The notes below the pieces were generated by a model. That model was not told where the DNA came from, did no database searches, and saw nothing but the letters and a program-made list of their open reading frames with translations. Below, one piece after another: positions 41,710-50,499 of a DNA stretch of 64,000 nucleotides. The number at the start of each line of letters is the position of its first letter. Position 1 is the first letter of the stretch. Position numbers and translations under genes: made by a program. Source of the DNA: Berryella wangjianweii. Its GTDB lineage: Bacteria > Actinomycetota > Coriobacteriia > Coriobacteriales > Eggerthellaceae. Location of the stretch: positions 496,001 to 560,000 of the forward strand of contig CP053716.1 in assembly GCA_013201155.1 (NCBI GenBank), written 5' to 3'.

Positions 41710-44205
41710 ATGCGAATCGAACAGACGGAGAAACGGAAGCGCGCATCGGGGCGCACGTCTTCCCGCATCGGGCGCGAACGGGATGCAACGCGCGCATCCG
41801 GCGAGCCCGAGACCGCATCGCGGGGCCGAAGCGCATCGCAGGCTCAGAGCGAACCCGCAGCGAGCCGAATTCCGGCGGGCGTCAGCAGGCGCTCGTTCGT
41901 GCAGGCAGCGGGCGGCTTGGGAGCGCTGGCCGGCGTGGCGGGCCTTGCCTCGTGCGCTCCCCGCGCTGTGCGGGCGCCGAAGGCGAGCGGGGCGGCGGGG
42001 GCCGACCCCTTCGAGGGTGCGGAGGAATTCTTCGCGGCCTGCCCGCCCGAGTGCCAGCACCACAACCTGAAAGCTCAGGTTGTGGACGGCAAGGTGGTGC
42101 GCGTGACCTGCGGTGCTGCGAATGAGTCGCGCCCCTGCATGATGGGGATGTCGCGCGTCGAGTGGCTGAGCACCGACCAGCGCCTCACCACGCCGCTCAA
42201 GCGCGCGGGCGAGAAGGGCGCCGGCTCCTGGGAGCCGATCAGCTGGGACGAGGCCCTGGATCTTGTCGCCGACAAGCTGCGCGACGCCATAGACCGCGTG
42301 GGCAACGCCGGCATCGTCTGCGATTCGCACGCCGGCAACTTCAACGCGATCGCAGGCGCCGTAGGTCCCGCCTTCATCGCGCGCATCGGCGGCGCCACCA
42401 CGCTGACCGGCTCGCTGTGCTGCGCTGCCGTGGCAGGCGCGACCATTCCCATGTTCGGCAAGCGCTTCTACGACACGCGCAACACCATTGCCGATGCCGA
42501 GTGCATTCTGGTGTGGGGAAACAACCCCGCCGTCACCATGAACGGCTACTTCGGGCGCTTCGAGCAGGCCATGGAACGCGGGGCGGCCATGTACGTGATC
42601 GACCCCGTGCACTCCGAAACCGCCTCGAAGGCAACGGAGTGGGTGCCGATCAAGCCCACCACCGACACCGCCCTTGCGCTGGGGATGCTGAAGGTGATCG
42701 TCAGCGAGAACCTTCATGACCAAGGCTTCCTGAAGGCGCACTCCACGGCTCCCTGCCTGGTGGGCGCGGACGGCGCCCTTGAGCTGATCGACCCGAGCGA
42801 CAAGGGAAGCTACGCGGTGATCGACGCGCGCACCGGACAGCGCGTCCGGCACGATGCCGAAGGCGTCGATCCCCTGCTGTCCGCAGGGGAAGCGAACCGC
42901 GCAGACGGGGCGCGCACGGTGTTCGACCTGATCGTGCAGGCATGCGATGAGTGGAGCCCCGCCGCCGTCGAAGCCGAGACCGGCGTGCCCGCAGCCACGG
43001 TGGAGCGCCTTGCCCGCGCCTTCGCATCCACGAAGCGCGGCATGATCATCCAGAACATGGGCGGGTTCATGCGCACGTCGTACGGCACCTACGCGGTAGC
43101 TGCCCAGAACAACCTGGCCGTGTTCACGGGAAACATCGGAGCGGCCGGCAACGGGGTGTGCGACGCGGGCGGCATCAACAACCACGTGAAGCTGTCCCCC
43201 CTGTTCGACAATCCCGCCGTGTCGCCCGACCTGCCGAAGATCCCGCGCGTGCGGTTCGCCCGCCGGGTGCTGGAGGACGACCCGAATCCCATCGAGGTGT
43301 TCATATCCAGCCGCGAGAGTCCCATGACGCAGTTCCCCAACACCGGGCTGGTGAAGGAGGCGCTGAAGAAGATTCCGTTCGTCGTGGTGATCGACTCGCT
43401 GATGACCTCGACGGCCCTTTATGCCGACCTGGTGCTTCCCAGCGCAACGGTGTTCGAGACCGAGGATCTTCTGTGCAATGCCCGCAGCCACCTGGTTCAG
43501 CTTTCGCAGAAGGCGGTGGACCCGCCGGGCGAGGCTCACGACGACCTGTGGATATTCACGCAGCTGGCCAAGCGCATGGGCGTGGGCGACGACTTCGACC
43601 ACGATGCCGAGTTCTTCGCGCGCAAGGCGCTTGAGGGAACCGGCATCGCCTACGAGCAGCTCGCCGAAGAGCACGCCATCGACGCCTACCCCCCGGACTT
43701 CGTCCCCTACGCGAGCGGAGCGTTTCCCACCGCCAGCGGAAAGGCCGAGCTGTACCAGGCCCCGTGGCTGAAGAAGGGCCTTGAGGCGGTTCCCGCCTAC
43801 CATCGAGCCGCCGAGACGCGCGGCGGGACGGCGGGCCTTGACGACGCATACCCGCTGGCGGCGGTGCAGCGCAAGCTGAACCGCAGCGTGCACTCGACCT
43901 TCGGCATCCTCAGCTCGATCTGCAGCGCAACGCGCGACCACGCCTGCGTGATGATCAACAGCCAGGACGCCGCAGAGCGTGGAATCGGCGACGGCGACCG
44001 GGCGGTGGTGTACAACGACCGCGGCGAGCACCGCGCCCGAGCGATCGTCACCGACCAGATCATGAGCGGCGTGGTGTGCGTCGAGAACGGCTGGTGGGAA
44101 CAGCAGGGCGGATCGAGCAGCTACGTCACCAACGATGCAGTGGGCCACCTGTCGGGCGAGCACTGCTGCAACGAGACGCTGGTGAACGTGCGGAAGGAGG
44201 CCTAG
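41710..44205 (+). CDS. DMSO-reductase-family molybdopterin oxidoreductase, catalytic subunit
   Basis: An 831-residue protein. The Tat motif SRRSFVQAAGG sits near residue 59, after an unusually long basic n-region, with a possible lipobox Cys at about 82. The Fe-S region has Cys 111, 115, 134 and 143 (CPPECQHHN ... TCGAANESRPC); the C-x3-C-x3-C pattern of DmsA is broken at the third position. LTGSLCCAAVAG (Cys 237-238) lies where the Mo ligand falls. DEALDLVADKLRDAI, PIKPTTDTALALGMLKVIV and the C-terminal VVYNDRGE domain are standard. It resembles Eggerthellaceae DmsA-like respiratory reductases whose substrates vary widely. It is paired, with a 4-bp gap, with a four-cluster ferredoxin. The electron acceptor is unknown. 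Confidence 0.8.
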   Translation: MRIEQTEKRKRASGRTSSRIGRERDATRASGEPETASRGRSASQAQSEPAASRIPAGVSRRSFVQAAGGLGALAGVAGLASCAPRAVRAPKASGAAGADPFEGAEEFFAACPPECQHHNLKAQVVDGKVVRVTCGAANESRPCMMGMSRVEWLSTDQRLTTPLKRAGEKGAGSWEPISWDEALDLVADKLRDAIDRVGNAGIVCDSHAGNFNAIAGAVGPAFIARIGGATTLTGSLCCAAVAGATIPMFGKRFYDTRNTIADAECILVWGNNPAVTMNGYFGRFEQAMERGAAMYVIDPVHSETASKATEWVPIKPTTDTALALGMLKVIVSENLHDQGFLKAHSTAPCLVGADGALELIDPSDKGSYAVIDARTGQRVRHDAEGVDPLLSAGEANRADGARTVFDLIVQACDEWSPAAVEAETGVPAATVERLARAFASTKRGMIIQNMGGFMRTSYGTYAVAAQNNLAVFTGNIGAAGNGVCDAGGINNHVKLSPLFDNPAVSPDLPKIPRVRFARRVLEDDPNPIEVFISSRESPMTQFPNTGLVKEALKKIPFVVVIDSLMTSTALYADLVLPSATVFETEDLLCNARSHLVQLSQKAVDPPGEAHDDLWIFTQLAKRMGVGDDFDHDAEFFARKALEGTGIAYEQLAEEHAIDAYPPDFVPYASGAFPTASGKAELYQAPWLKKGLEAVPAYHRAAETRGGTAGLDDAYPLAAVQRKLNRSVHSTFGILSSICSATRDHACVMINSQDAAERGIGDGDRAVVYNDRGEHRARAIVTDQIMSGVVCVENGWWEQQGGSSSYVTNDAVGHLSGEHCCNETLVNVRKEA

Positions 44206-44209
44206 CGCC

Positions 44210-44758
44210 ATGACCCTTGGTTTCTACATAGACAACGACCGCTGCTTCGGCTGCTCCACGTGCAGCATGGCCTGCACCACCACGAAGCTGCCGGGCAACC
44301 GCGCCGTGTTCATGCGGCGCGTGAGGCGAATTCGCTCGGAGGAGCCGCGGGCCCTGTCGTTCGTCTCGATGTCGTGCAATCACTGCGCCGACCCGGCGTG
44401 CCTGAGGGCATGCCCTCAGGGCGCTTACGAGAAGCTGGACAACGGCATCGTCAGGCAGAGCCACGACAAGTGCATCGGCTGCAGGGCATGCATCGAGGCA
44501 TGCCCCTACGACGCGCCGGCCTACGACGAGGAGTCGCGCAGCGTCTACAAGTGCGACCTCTGCGCAGATCGGCTTGACCGAGGCCAGCCACCCGCCTGCG
44601 TTGAGTCATGTCCGGGAGCGAACATCGCGTACGGTGAGCTGGACGACCTTCGGTCGCAGCATCCCGACGCGGCGGACCGGATTCCGGGAGTGACCCCCGA
44701 CCCCGCCGCCACCCAACCGTCGCTGCTCATCCGCGTCGATCGCGCACTGGTCGGCTAG
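44210..44758 (+). CDS. DmsB-like electron-transfer subunit (four 4Fe-4S clusters)
   Basis: A 182-residue ferredoxin of the DmsB/PhsB type. Four cysteine groups are visible: CFGCSTCSMAC, CNHCADPACLRACPQGAY, CIGCRACIEACPYDAP and CDLCADRLDRGQPPACVESCP. It starts 4 bp after the catalytic subunit's stop with AAGGAGG inside that gene's end, so the two are cotranslated. It conducts electrons from the quinol pool to the molybdenum site. No membrane anchor gene (DmsC or NrfD type) follows; the next gene on the other strand is a symporter. The anchor must be encoded elsewhere or another quinol oxidase, such as the NapH/NrfH proteins of this window, must supply electrons. Confidence 0.88.
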   Translation: MTLGFYIDNDRCFGCSTCSMACTTTKLPGNRAVFMRRVRRIRSEEPRALSFVSMSCNHCADPACLRACPQGAYEKLDNGIVRQSHDKCIGCRACIEACPYDAPAYDEESRSVYKCDLCADRLDRGQPPACVESCPGANIAYGELDDLRSQHPDAADRIPGVTPDPAATQPSLLIRVDRALVG

Positions 44759-45058
44759 CGTGCGGCCCTGCCATGCGACGGGGCCGCGCGACGGTACCGA
44801 AGCGCGGCGGCCCCGAGGCGCTGCGCGCGCAACGACCGGGTGACCGACCGAGCACGCGGAGGGCCGTTCGGCGTCGCAGCCGGGCGACCCGCCAGGGCGG
44901 GAAGGCGCCGCCTTCCTGCCCGCTCACGCGCGCCGACACGCCCACGTGGCGCGGTCGCGCCGCATTGCGCACATGCGGCCCCTCCGGCGGGTCGCCGGCC
45001 CTGCGCGGTCCGCAAGGCCCATCGTCCCGCACGAGCCCGCCTTGTCGGCAGCGCGTGC
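44759..45058. other. 300-bp GC-rich gap between convergent genes, with hairpins
   Basis: No gene. Several stems are present: GCGGCCC with GGGGCCGC near 44762-44789, and GCGGGAAGGCG with CGCCTTCCTGC near 44898-44922. They may terminate transcription from both sides. Confidence 0.5.
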
Positions 45059-46591
45059 CTACGCGCACCCGTCGCCCGACTGCCGGCATGGCGCCGCATC
45101 GACGGCCTCCGGCCCACGCACAGGCCTCACCTCGAAGGGAACGGCCTTCGTAACCAGGCTGACCAGAGGCACCACCGCCAGCGACGCCAGCATGGCCGCC
45201 GCCCCTGCCGTGATCGGCGAGCCCAGAAACGGCACCGCCATGTTGCCCAGCGTGATTCCCACGCCGCACGCGAAGCTGGCCCACACCGCGGCCTTCGACA
45301 CCCGCGCACTGAACAGGCCCCAGAACAGCGGGCCGAGGAACGACCCCGCCAGCGCGCCCCACGACACGCTCATCATCTGCGCGATGAACGCGATCGACCC
45401 GTGGTACTGCACCAGCGCGATCGCCGCCGACACGGCCACGAACACCGCAACCAGGCCGCGCATGGTCGCCACGGTGGCGCGCTCGCTCATCCTGCCGAGC
45501 GGCCCCACCTGCCTCAGCATGTCCAGCGTCAGAACCGACGAGCTGGTCAGCACCAGGCTGGACAGCGTTGACATGCTGGCTGACAGCACCAGCACCACCA
45601 CCAGGCCCACCAGCAGGTCGGGCAGGCCCTGCAGCATCGCGGGCACGATCGCGTCGAAGGCGGGCCGACCCTCGGCGACAAACGGCACCTGGTCGGCGTA
45701 CAGACGCGCGAACCCGCCCATGAAGTAGCTGCCGCCGGCCACCACCAGTGCGAACACCGTCGAGATCACCGCTCCCTTGCGAATGGCGCGCTTCGATTCG
45801 ATCGCGTAGAACTTCTGCACCATCTGCGGCAGGCCCCACGTGCCCAGGCTGGTCAGCAGCACCACCGAGGCCAGGGCGAAGGGGTCGGGGCCCAGCACGC
45901 TCACCAGGGCGCCCGGCGCCGCCGAGCCATCCGCCGAAACGGCGGCCATCTGCCCCAGCGCCTCGACAAGGCCGCCGTTCTGAGCCAGCACCGCGCATAC
46001 CACCGCCACGATGCCCGCCAGCATCACCACGCCCTGCATGAAATCGTTCACCACGGTGGCCATGTAGCCGCCCAACACCACGTACACGCACGTGAACAGC
46101 GCCATCGCAATCACGCATACCTCGTAGGGCACACCGAAGGCCATGGTGAACAGGCGCGAGAGCCCGTTGTACACCGAGGCCGTGTACGGGATCAGGAACA
46201 CGAAGATGATCGCCGCCGACGCAATGCGCAGGCCCTGGCTGCGAAAGCGCTTGCCGAAGAACTCGGGCATGGTGGACGCGCCCAGCCGACGCGTGACCTC
46301 ACGCGTGCGCTCCCCCAGCACCCACCAGGCAAGCAGGCTGCCCAGAAGCGCGTTGCCGATGCCGATCCACACAGCCGACAGCCCGAACTTCCAGCCGAAC
46401 TGCCCCGCGTAGCCCACGAAGATCACCGCCGAGAAGTAGCTGGTGCCGAAGGCGAAGGCCGACAGCCAGGGCCCCACGCGGCGCCCACCCAGCACAAAGC
46501 CCTCAACGCTGCGCGCATGCCGGCGCGTCAGCACGCCCGCGACGATCATCACGGCAAAGAACACCGCAAGCATAATAAGTTTCTCGATCAT
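45059..46591 (-). CDS. Sodium/solute symporter (SSS family)
   Basis: A 510-residue integral membrane protein with about 13 helices. The family pattern is clear: GFVLGGRRVGPWLSAFAFGTSYFSAVIFVGYAG at the start (reported as LGGRRVGPWLSAFAFGTSYF), TMPEFFGKRF, and MSWGALAGSFLGPLF later, all typical of the sodium:proline/pantothenate branch. It imports an organic solute with sodium. The exact substrate is not determined by sequence. Start at ATG 46591, with AGGAAGAGG 6 nt upstream. It is convergent with the molybdoenzyme operon and divergent from the nuclease gene, so it is probably independent. Confidence 0.85.
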   Translation of the reverse strand: MIEKLIMLAVFFAVMIVAGVLTRRHARSVEGFVLGGRRVGPWLSAFAFGTSYFSAVIFVGYAGQFGWKFGLSAVWIGIGNALLGSLLAWWVLGERTREVTRRLGASTMPEFFGKRFRSQGLRIASAAIIFVFLIPYTASVYNGLSRLFTMAFGVPYEVCVIAMALFTCVYVVLGGYMATVVNDFMQGVVMLAGIVAVVCAVLAQNGGLVEALGQMAAVSADGSAAPGALVSVLGPDPFALASVVLLTSLGTWGLPQMVQKFYAIESKRAIRKGAVISTVFALVVAGGSYFMGGFARLYADQVPFVAEGRPAFDAIVPAMLQGLPDLLVGLVVVLVLSASMSTLSSLVLTSSSVLTLDMLRQVGPLGRMSERATVATMRGLVAVFVAVSAAIALVQYHGSIAFIAQMMSVSWGALAGSFLGPLFWGLFSARVSKAAVWASFACGVGITLGNMAVPFLGSPITAGAAAMLASLAVVPLVSLVTKAVPFEVRPVRGPEAVDAAPCRQSGDGCA

Positions 46592-46949
46592 GGAATGCCT
46601 CTTCCTCATGTTGCCCGACAGCCAAGGCGCGCACGGACGACGCAGCGAACGCGGCGCAGAGCCGTGTCGGCGAATGCCCGTGCGCTACAGGTATCGGTAA
46701 GGGGAAAGGCGAAGGAAGGCGGCCCTCAGCTGCACGTGCGAGGCACGGGAGGCATCTGCGATATGTCCGCCGTCGGTAAACATGGGCGAGACAATAGCAC
46801 ACTCTGAAAGCCCCGTGCACTGCGCGCTTGAAAACGCATAAGATGGTGTGGTGTTTGCCGGGAGCGCCCATCAGCGCCGCGCGACAGACAGGCCCCGGCG
46901 TCTGACGCGCCGGGCCCATTCATCATGATCGACCACGCAGGAGGACGTC
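46592..46949. other. 358-bp divergent region, no gene seen
   Basis: The region separates the symporter and nuclease starts. It must hold both promoters; candidates such as GACAATAGCACACT at 46793-46806 and CATAAGATGG near 46838 are weak. No recognisable ORF or RNA. Confidence 0.4.
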
Positions 46950-48128
46950 ATGCCCGACAAGATGCCGCAGGGATCGCGCTCGCTGAGCGCGCTGTCGAAG
47001 AGCGTCTGGGAAACCGCAGCGCGCCTGCTGCCCAAGCGCAGCCACCGCGTAGTCGCCGCCCTGGTGGCAGTGGTGGTGCTGGGCTCGACCGCCGGCGCCG
47101 TCGGCAGCGCGGTCGCGCCCGTCGCGCCGAGGCCCGAGGCGCCCGTCGCCGCCCAGCAGGCCGACAGGGCCGCGCAGCAAGGCGACGCCGACGCCGGGCG
47201 CGAGGCCGCCGAGAAGGCCGCCGCCGATGCCAAGGCCGGCGACGAGCCGGCGGCCAGCCTGCCCGCATCCACCCCGTCCGCGAAGGTAGACGGCGACCAG
47301 CTGCCCTCCTACGACGGCAGCCCCTACAGCGTGGTGAACGACAACGTGCCCGCGTTCAGCGCCGACGACCTGAACGGGCCCCCCGAAACGTACGCCCCGC
47401 TGGACGGGCTCGACCGCTGCGGCGTGACGCTTGCCGTGGTCAGCCGCGACACCATACCCACCGAGAAACGCGGCAGCATCGGCATGGTGAAGCCCTCGGG
47501 CTGGCATACCGTGCGCTACGACGACCTGGTGGAGGGCAAGTACCTGTACAACCGCTGCCACCTGATCGGCTACCAGCTGACTGCCGAGAACGCCAATCAG
47601 CGCAACCTGATCACGGGCACGCGCTACCTGAACGTGAAGGGCATGCTGCCCTTCGAGGAGCGCGTGGCCAGCTACGTGAAGTCCACGGGCAACCGCGTGC
47701 TGTACCGCGCCACGCCCGTGTTCGTAGGCAGCGAGCTGGTGGCCCGCGGCGTGCAGCTGGAGGCCTGGTCGGTGGAGGACAAGGGGCAGGGCGTGTCGTT
47801 CAACGTGTTCTGCCACAACGTGCAGCCGGGCATCGCGATCGACTACGCTACGGGCGACAGCGCGCGCGAGGACGCCAAGCCCGGCCAAAGCTCCGCCGAC
47901 GCGCCCGCGGCAGCGGCCCGATCAGGGCAGGCGTCTGCAGCCGGGGACCACAGCGGCGTCCAGGACAGCGCCCAGGATTACGTGCTGAACACGAACACGC
48001 ACAAGTTCCACCGCCCGGACTGCCGTCACGTGGACCAGATCAAGCCCCACAACCGCCGCGATGTGCACGACACCCGCGACTCCGTGATCGGGCAGGGCTA
48101 CAAGCCCTGCAAGAAGTGCAACCCGTAG
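46950..48128 (+). CDS. Secreted DNA/RNA non-specific endonuclease with C-terminal Cys/His module
   Basis: A 392-residue protein. An N-terminal membrane segment (VVAALVAVVVLGSTAGAVGSAVAP, near 33-56, given as VVAALVAVVVLG) exports or anchors it, followed by an Ala-rich linker. Residues about 115-300 form the nuclease: GDQLPSYDGSPYSVVNDN and the active-site region YLYNRCHLIGYQLTAENAN, where R-C-H replaces the DRGH of the endA/NucA family with the catalytic His kept, and the Asn further on. After a linker, residues about 340-392 read FHRPDCRHVDQI and GYKPCKKCNP, an Ada-like Cys module often fused to secreted nucleases. It probably degrades extracellular DNA for uptake or nutrition. Confidence 0.85.
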   Translation: MPDKMPQGSRSLSALSKSVWETAARLLPKRSHRVVAALVAVVVLGSTAGAVGSAVAPVAPRPEAPVAAQQADRAAQQGDADAGREAAEKAAADAKAGDEPAASLPASTPSAKVDGDQLPSYDGSPYSVVNDNVPAFSADDLNGPPETYAPLDGLDRCGVTLAVVSRDTIPTEKRGSIGMVKPSGWHTVRYDDLVEGKYLYNRCHLIGYQLTAENANQRNLITGTRYLNVKGMLPFEERVASYVKSTGNRVLYRATPVFVGSELVARGVQLEAWSVEDKGQGVSFNVFCHNVQPGIAIDYATGDSAREDAKPGQSSADAPAAAARSGQASAAGDHSGVQDSAQDYVLNTNTHKFHRPDCRHVDQIKPHNRRDVHDTRDSVIGQGYKPCKKCNP

Positions 48129-48180
48129 CAGGCTCTTCCGACAAGCGCCGCAGTCGTCTCGCAGGTCACCGCAGCCGCCC

Positions 48181-49149
48181 TCACTCGGCCCAGAACGCGC
48201 GAACCAGCTCCTCGCGATTCGCGCAGTCCGTCTTTCGCATGATGTTGTGCACATGAGCCTTCACCGTGCCCACAGCCAGGTGCAGCGCGCTTGCGATGTT
48301 CTGGTTGTCGCTGCCGTCGATGATCAGCTCCAGCACCTCAAGCTCGCGAGGCGACAGTCCGTGGCGCGCGCCGAAGCTCGGCAGCATGTCGTCCACGTAG
48401 GCCCGCCGCGCATCGCCGTCCACCCTGATCGGCTCGTTGAACCGCAGCCCCAGCCGATGCCCCGCCGAGCGCAGGCACAGCGCAGCCAGGCTGAGCGCGA
48501 ACAGGTTCTCTGAGAAGTTCCTGCCCGAAAGGTACACCGGGAACGCATCGGGCAGCAGGCTGGAATCGGGGCTCATGAAGAAGATGACCAGCGTATCCTC
48601 GATGAAAATGCAGGTCACCACGACACCCGCGGCGATCACGAACCGACGGTAGCGCGCCAGGCGCACCTTCTCGGCTGAATCGGGCAGCGCGTGATAGCTC
48701 CACAGCCAAAAGACAACCATCCCCCCTAGAAACACCTGACGAAGGCCGTAGTACGCCCACTGGCGAAACGCCGTCTCGGCAAGCCCGTACGCCGTCGCCA
48801 GGCTCAGCGCCACGAACGCCGCGGCAGGCACCGCCAGCGACGCCCGGCCCCGCACTCCGAAGTGCTCGCGCGAGATCATCCACAGCGACTGCAGGGCCAC
48901 CAGCGAAAGGGCCATCTTCAGAAGCGGCATGTCGATGCGGTAGTACAGGGCCTCGAAGCTCTCATAGGTGAGGCCGAGGTACTCGTACTGGAATATCAGC
49001 ACCAGGTCCAGGAAGTAGCCCGCGAAGAACGCAAGCGCGTACACGTAGGTGCGGCGGCGGCAGATCAGATACGCTGACAGCGCCATGGTGCCCGCGCTGA
49101 CGCAGGCGAGCATCACGGCGATCGTATAGAGGTAGAACGCAACCTTCAT
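48181..49149 (-). CDS. Membrane-bound LuxR-family regulator
   Basis: A 322-residue protein. Residues 1-245 contain about seven hydrophobic segments (YLYTIAVMLACVSAGTMAL, YVYALAFFAGYFLDLVLIF and others), and the C-terminus is a LuxR HTH: HGLSPRELEVLELIIDGSDN, then ASALHLAVGTVKAHVHNIMRK. This fusion is characteristic of, and greatly expanded in, Eggerthellaceae. Start at ATG 49149 behind AGGGGG. It is divergent from the agmatine gene cluster with 245 bp between the starts, including two GGGTTTAC direct repeats, so it probably senses a membrane-accessible signal and controls that cluster, in the way AguR (also LuxR-type) does in lactic bacteria. Confidence 0.85.
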   Translation of the reverse strand: MKVAFYLYTIAVMLACVSAGTMALSAYLICRRRTYVYALAFFAGYFLDLVLIFQYEYLGLTYESFEALYYRIDMPLLKMALSLVALQSLWMISREHFGVRGRASLAVPAAAFVALSLATAYGLAETAFRQWAYYGLRQVFLGGMVVFWLWSYHALPDSAEKVRLARYRRFVIAAGVVVTCIFIEDTLVIFFMSPDSSLLPDAFPVYLSGRNFSENLFALSLAALCLRSAGHRLGLRFNEPIRVDGDARRAYVDDMLPSFGARHGLSPRELEVLELIIDGSDNQNIASALHLAVGTVKAHVHNIMRKTDCANREELVRAFWAE

Positions 49150-49216
49150 ATGGCCCCCTGTCGCTCCCACTCAACCGCCATCCTACGCCTCCAGGGGTCT
49201 GCGCTCGGCCTCATCC

Positions 49217-49234
49217 GGGTTTACAAGGGTTTAC
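49217..49234. promoter_or_regulatory. Tandem GGGTTTAC direct repeats, possible LuxR-type binding site
   Basis: GGGTTTAC occurs at 49217-49224 and 49227-49234, ten base pairs apart (one helical turn), in the gap between the divergent LuxR gene and the agmatine cluster, 67 bp from the LuxR start. It suits binding of a dimer to one face of the DNA. Confidence 0.5.
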
Positions 49235-49394
49235 CCCCTCCCCTTCGAACGGGTCGAGGCCCTGATGGGACGGATTGATCGATCGAACGTCGGAATAAAC
49301 CACTTCGATACTTTCCCCTCCCGCACCCCCGTCCCATGGTGAGCGCATGGGAACGGGCCGCGGCACGCCGCCCGACGACGAAAGGAGCCCCACC

Positions 49395-50435
49395 ATGACC
49401 GTGAAGGACTACCTCGACACCAACGACTTCACGAAGGAGGAGCTGCTGGGCATGGTCGATCTTGGCATCGCCATGAAGCAGATGATCAGGGCCGGGCGCT
49501 ACCCCCAGCTGCTGAGGAACAAGACCCTCGGCATGATCTTCCAGCAGGTGTCCACGCGCACGCGCATCTCGTTCGAGACGGCCATGACCGACCTGGGCGG
49601 ACATGCGCAGTTCTACGGCCCGGGCACCATCCAGCTGGGCGGCCACGAGTCGATCGAGGATTCCGCGCGCGTGATGGGCACGCTGTGCGACATCCTGATG
49701 GCGCGGGTCGATCGCCACGTCGACGTGGTGAACCTGGCGAAGCACAGCCCCGCGCCCGTGATCAACGGCATGAGCGAGTTCAATCATCCCACCCAAGAGC
49801 TGGGCGACCTGATGACCATGGTCGAGAACCTTCCCGCAGGCAAGAAGATCGAGGACTGCAAGCTGGCGTTCATCGGCGACGCCACGCAGGTGTGCGTGTC
49901 GCTGATGTTCATCTGCTCGAAGATGGGCATGGACTTCGTGCAGTTCGGTCCGAAGGGCCACCAGATCACCGACGGCGGCCTGCAGGTCGACACCAGCATC
50001 GACCTCCTGGCGATCGGCCAGCGAAACTGCGAGGTCTCGGGCGGCAGCATCACCATCTCGGACGACATCGAGTCCATCCGCGGCGCCGACTTCGTGTACA
50101 CCGACGTGTGGTACGGCCTGTACGACGAAGAGGCGTCCGGCGAGTCGTACCTGGACGTGTTCTACCCCACCTACCAGGTGACCCCTGAGCTGATGGCGGT
50201 TGCCGGCCCGCATGCCAAGTTCATGCACTGCCTGCCCGCCAGCCGCGGCGAGGAGGTGACGGACGAGGTGATCGACGGCCCTCACAGCCTGTGCTGGGCG
50301 GAGGCCGACAACCGCAAGCACTCGATCCGCGCCATCCTGGCAGCCCTGTGCCCGCAAACGCCCCTGGACCCCGCTGCGGCAGACGCCGCCGAGGCGCAGA
50401 TGAACGAGGCCCTGAAGGCGCTGAGCCGCAGCTAG
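49395..50435 (+). CDS. ptcA: Putrescine carbamoyltransferase
   Basis: A 346-residue transcarbamoylase. The carbamoyl-phosphate loop STRTR at about 54-58, HPTQ at about 130-133, and HCLPASRG near 277 are all present. In ornithine carbamoyltransferase the ornithine loop reads SMG-type; here the region between 220 and 250 and the C-terminal tail resemble the putrescine enzyme. The neighbours decide: agmatine deiminase and an antiporter of the agmatine pathway. PtcA splits N-carbamoylputrescine by phosphorolysis into putrescine and carbamoyl phosphate, which a carbamate kinase turns into ATP. ATG at 49395 follows AAAGGAG. Start of the agmatine operon, divergent from the LuxR gene. Confidence 0.85.
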   Translation: MTVKDYLDTNDFTKEELLGMVDLGIAMKQMIRAGRYPQLLRNKTLGMIFQQVSTRTRISFETAMTDLGGHAQFYGPGTIQLGGHESIEDSARVMGTLCDILMARVDRHVDVVNLAKHSPAPVINGMSEFNHPTQELGDLMTMVENLPAGKKIEDCKLAFIGDATQVCVSLMFICSKMGMDFVQFGPKGHQITDGGLQVDTSIDLLAIGQRNCEVSGGSITISDDIESIRGADFVYTDVWYGLYDEEASGESYLDVFYPTYQVTPELMAVAGPHAKFMHCLPASRGEEVTDEVIDGPHSLCWAEADNRKHSIRAILAALCPQTPLDPAAADAAEAQMNEALKALSRS

Positions 50436-50499
50436 GCCGCAACCCGACCCGCGACGCGCCCGCGTCAAGGGGCGCGCCGCATTCGGCAAGGAGACAACC

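Noticed and set aside
40070-42070. 666-residue plus-strand frame opposite the Fic-like gene
   Set aside because: Shadow frame running into the start of the molybdoenzyme gene; no motif or ribosome binding site.
41485-44211. 908-residue minus-strand frame opposite the molybdoenzyme gene
   Set aside because: Shadow frame; the plus strand has Tat signal, cofactor motifs and a ribosome binding site.
44727-46118. 463-residue minus-strand frame overlapping the symporter gene
   Set aside because: Gly/Arg-rich shadow in another frame; the symporter frame has the membrane segments and family motifs.
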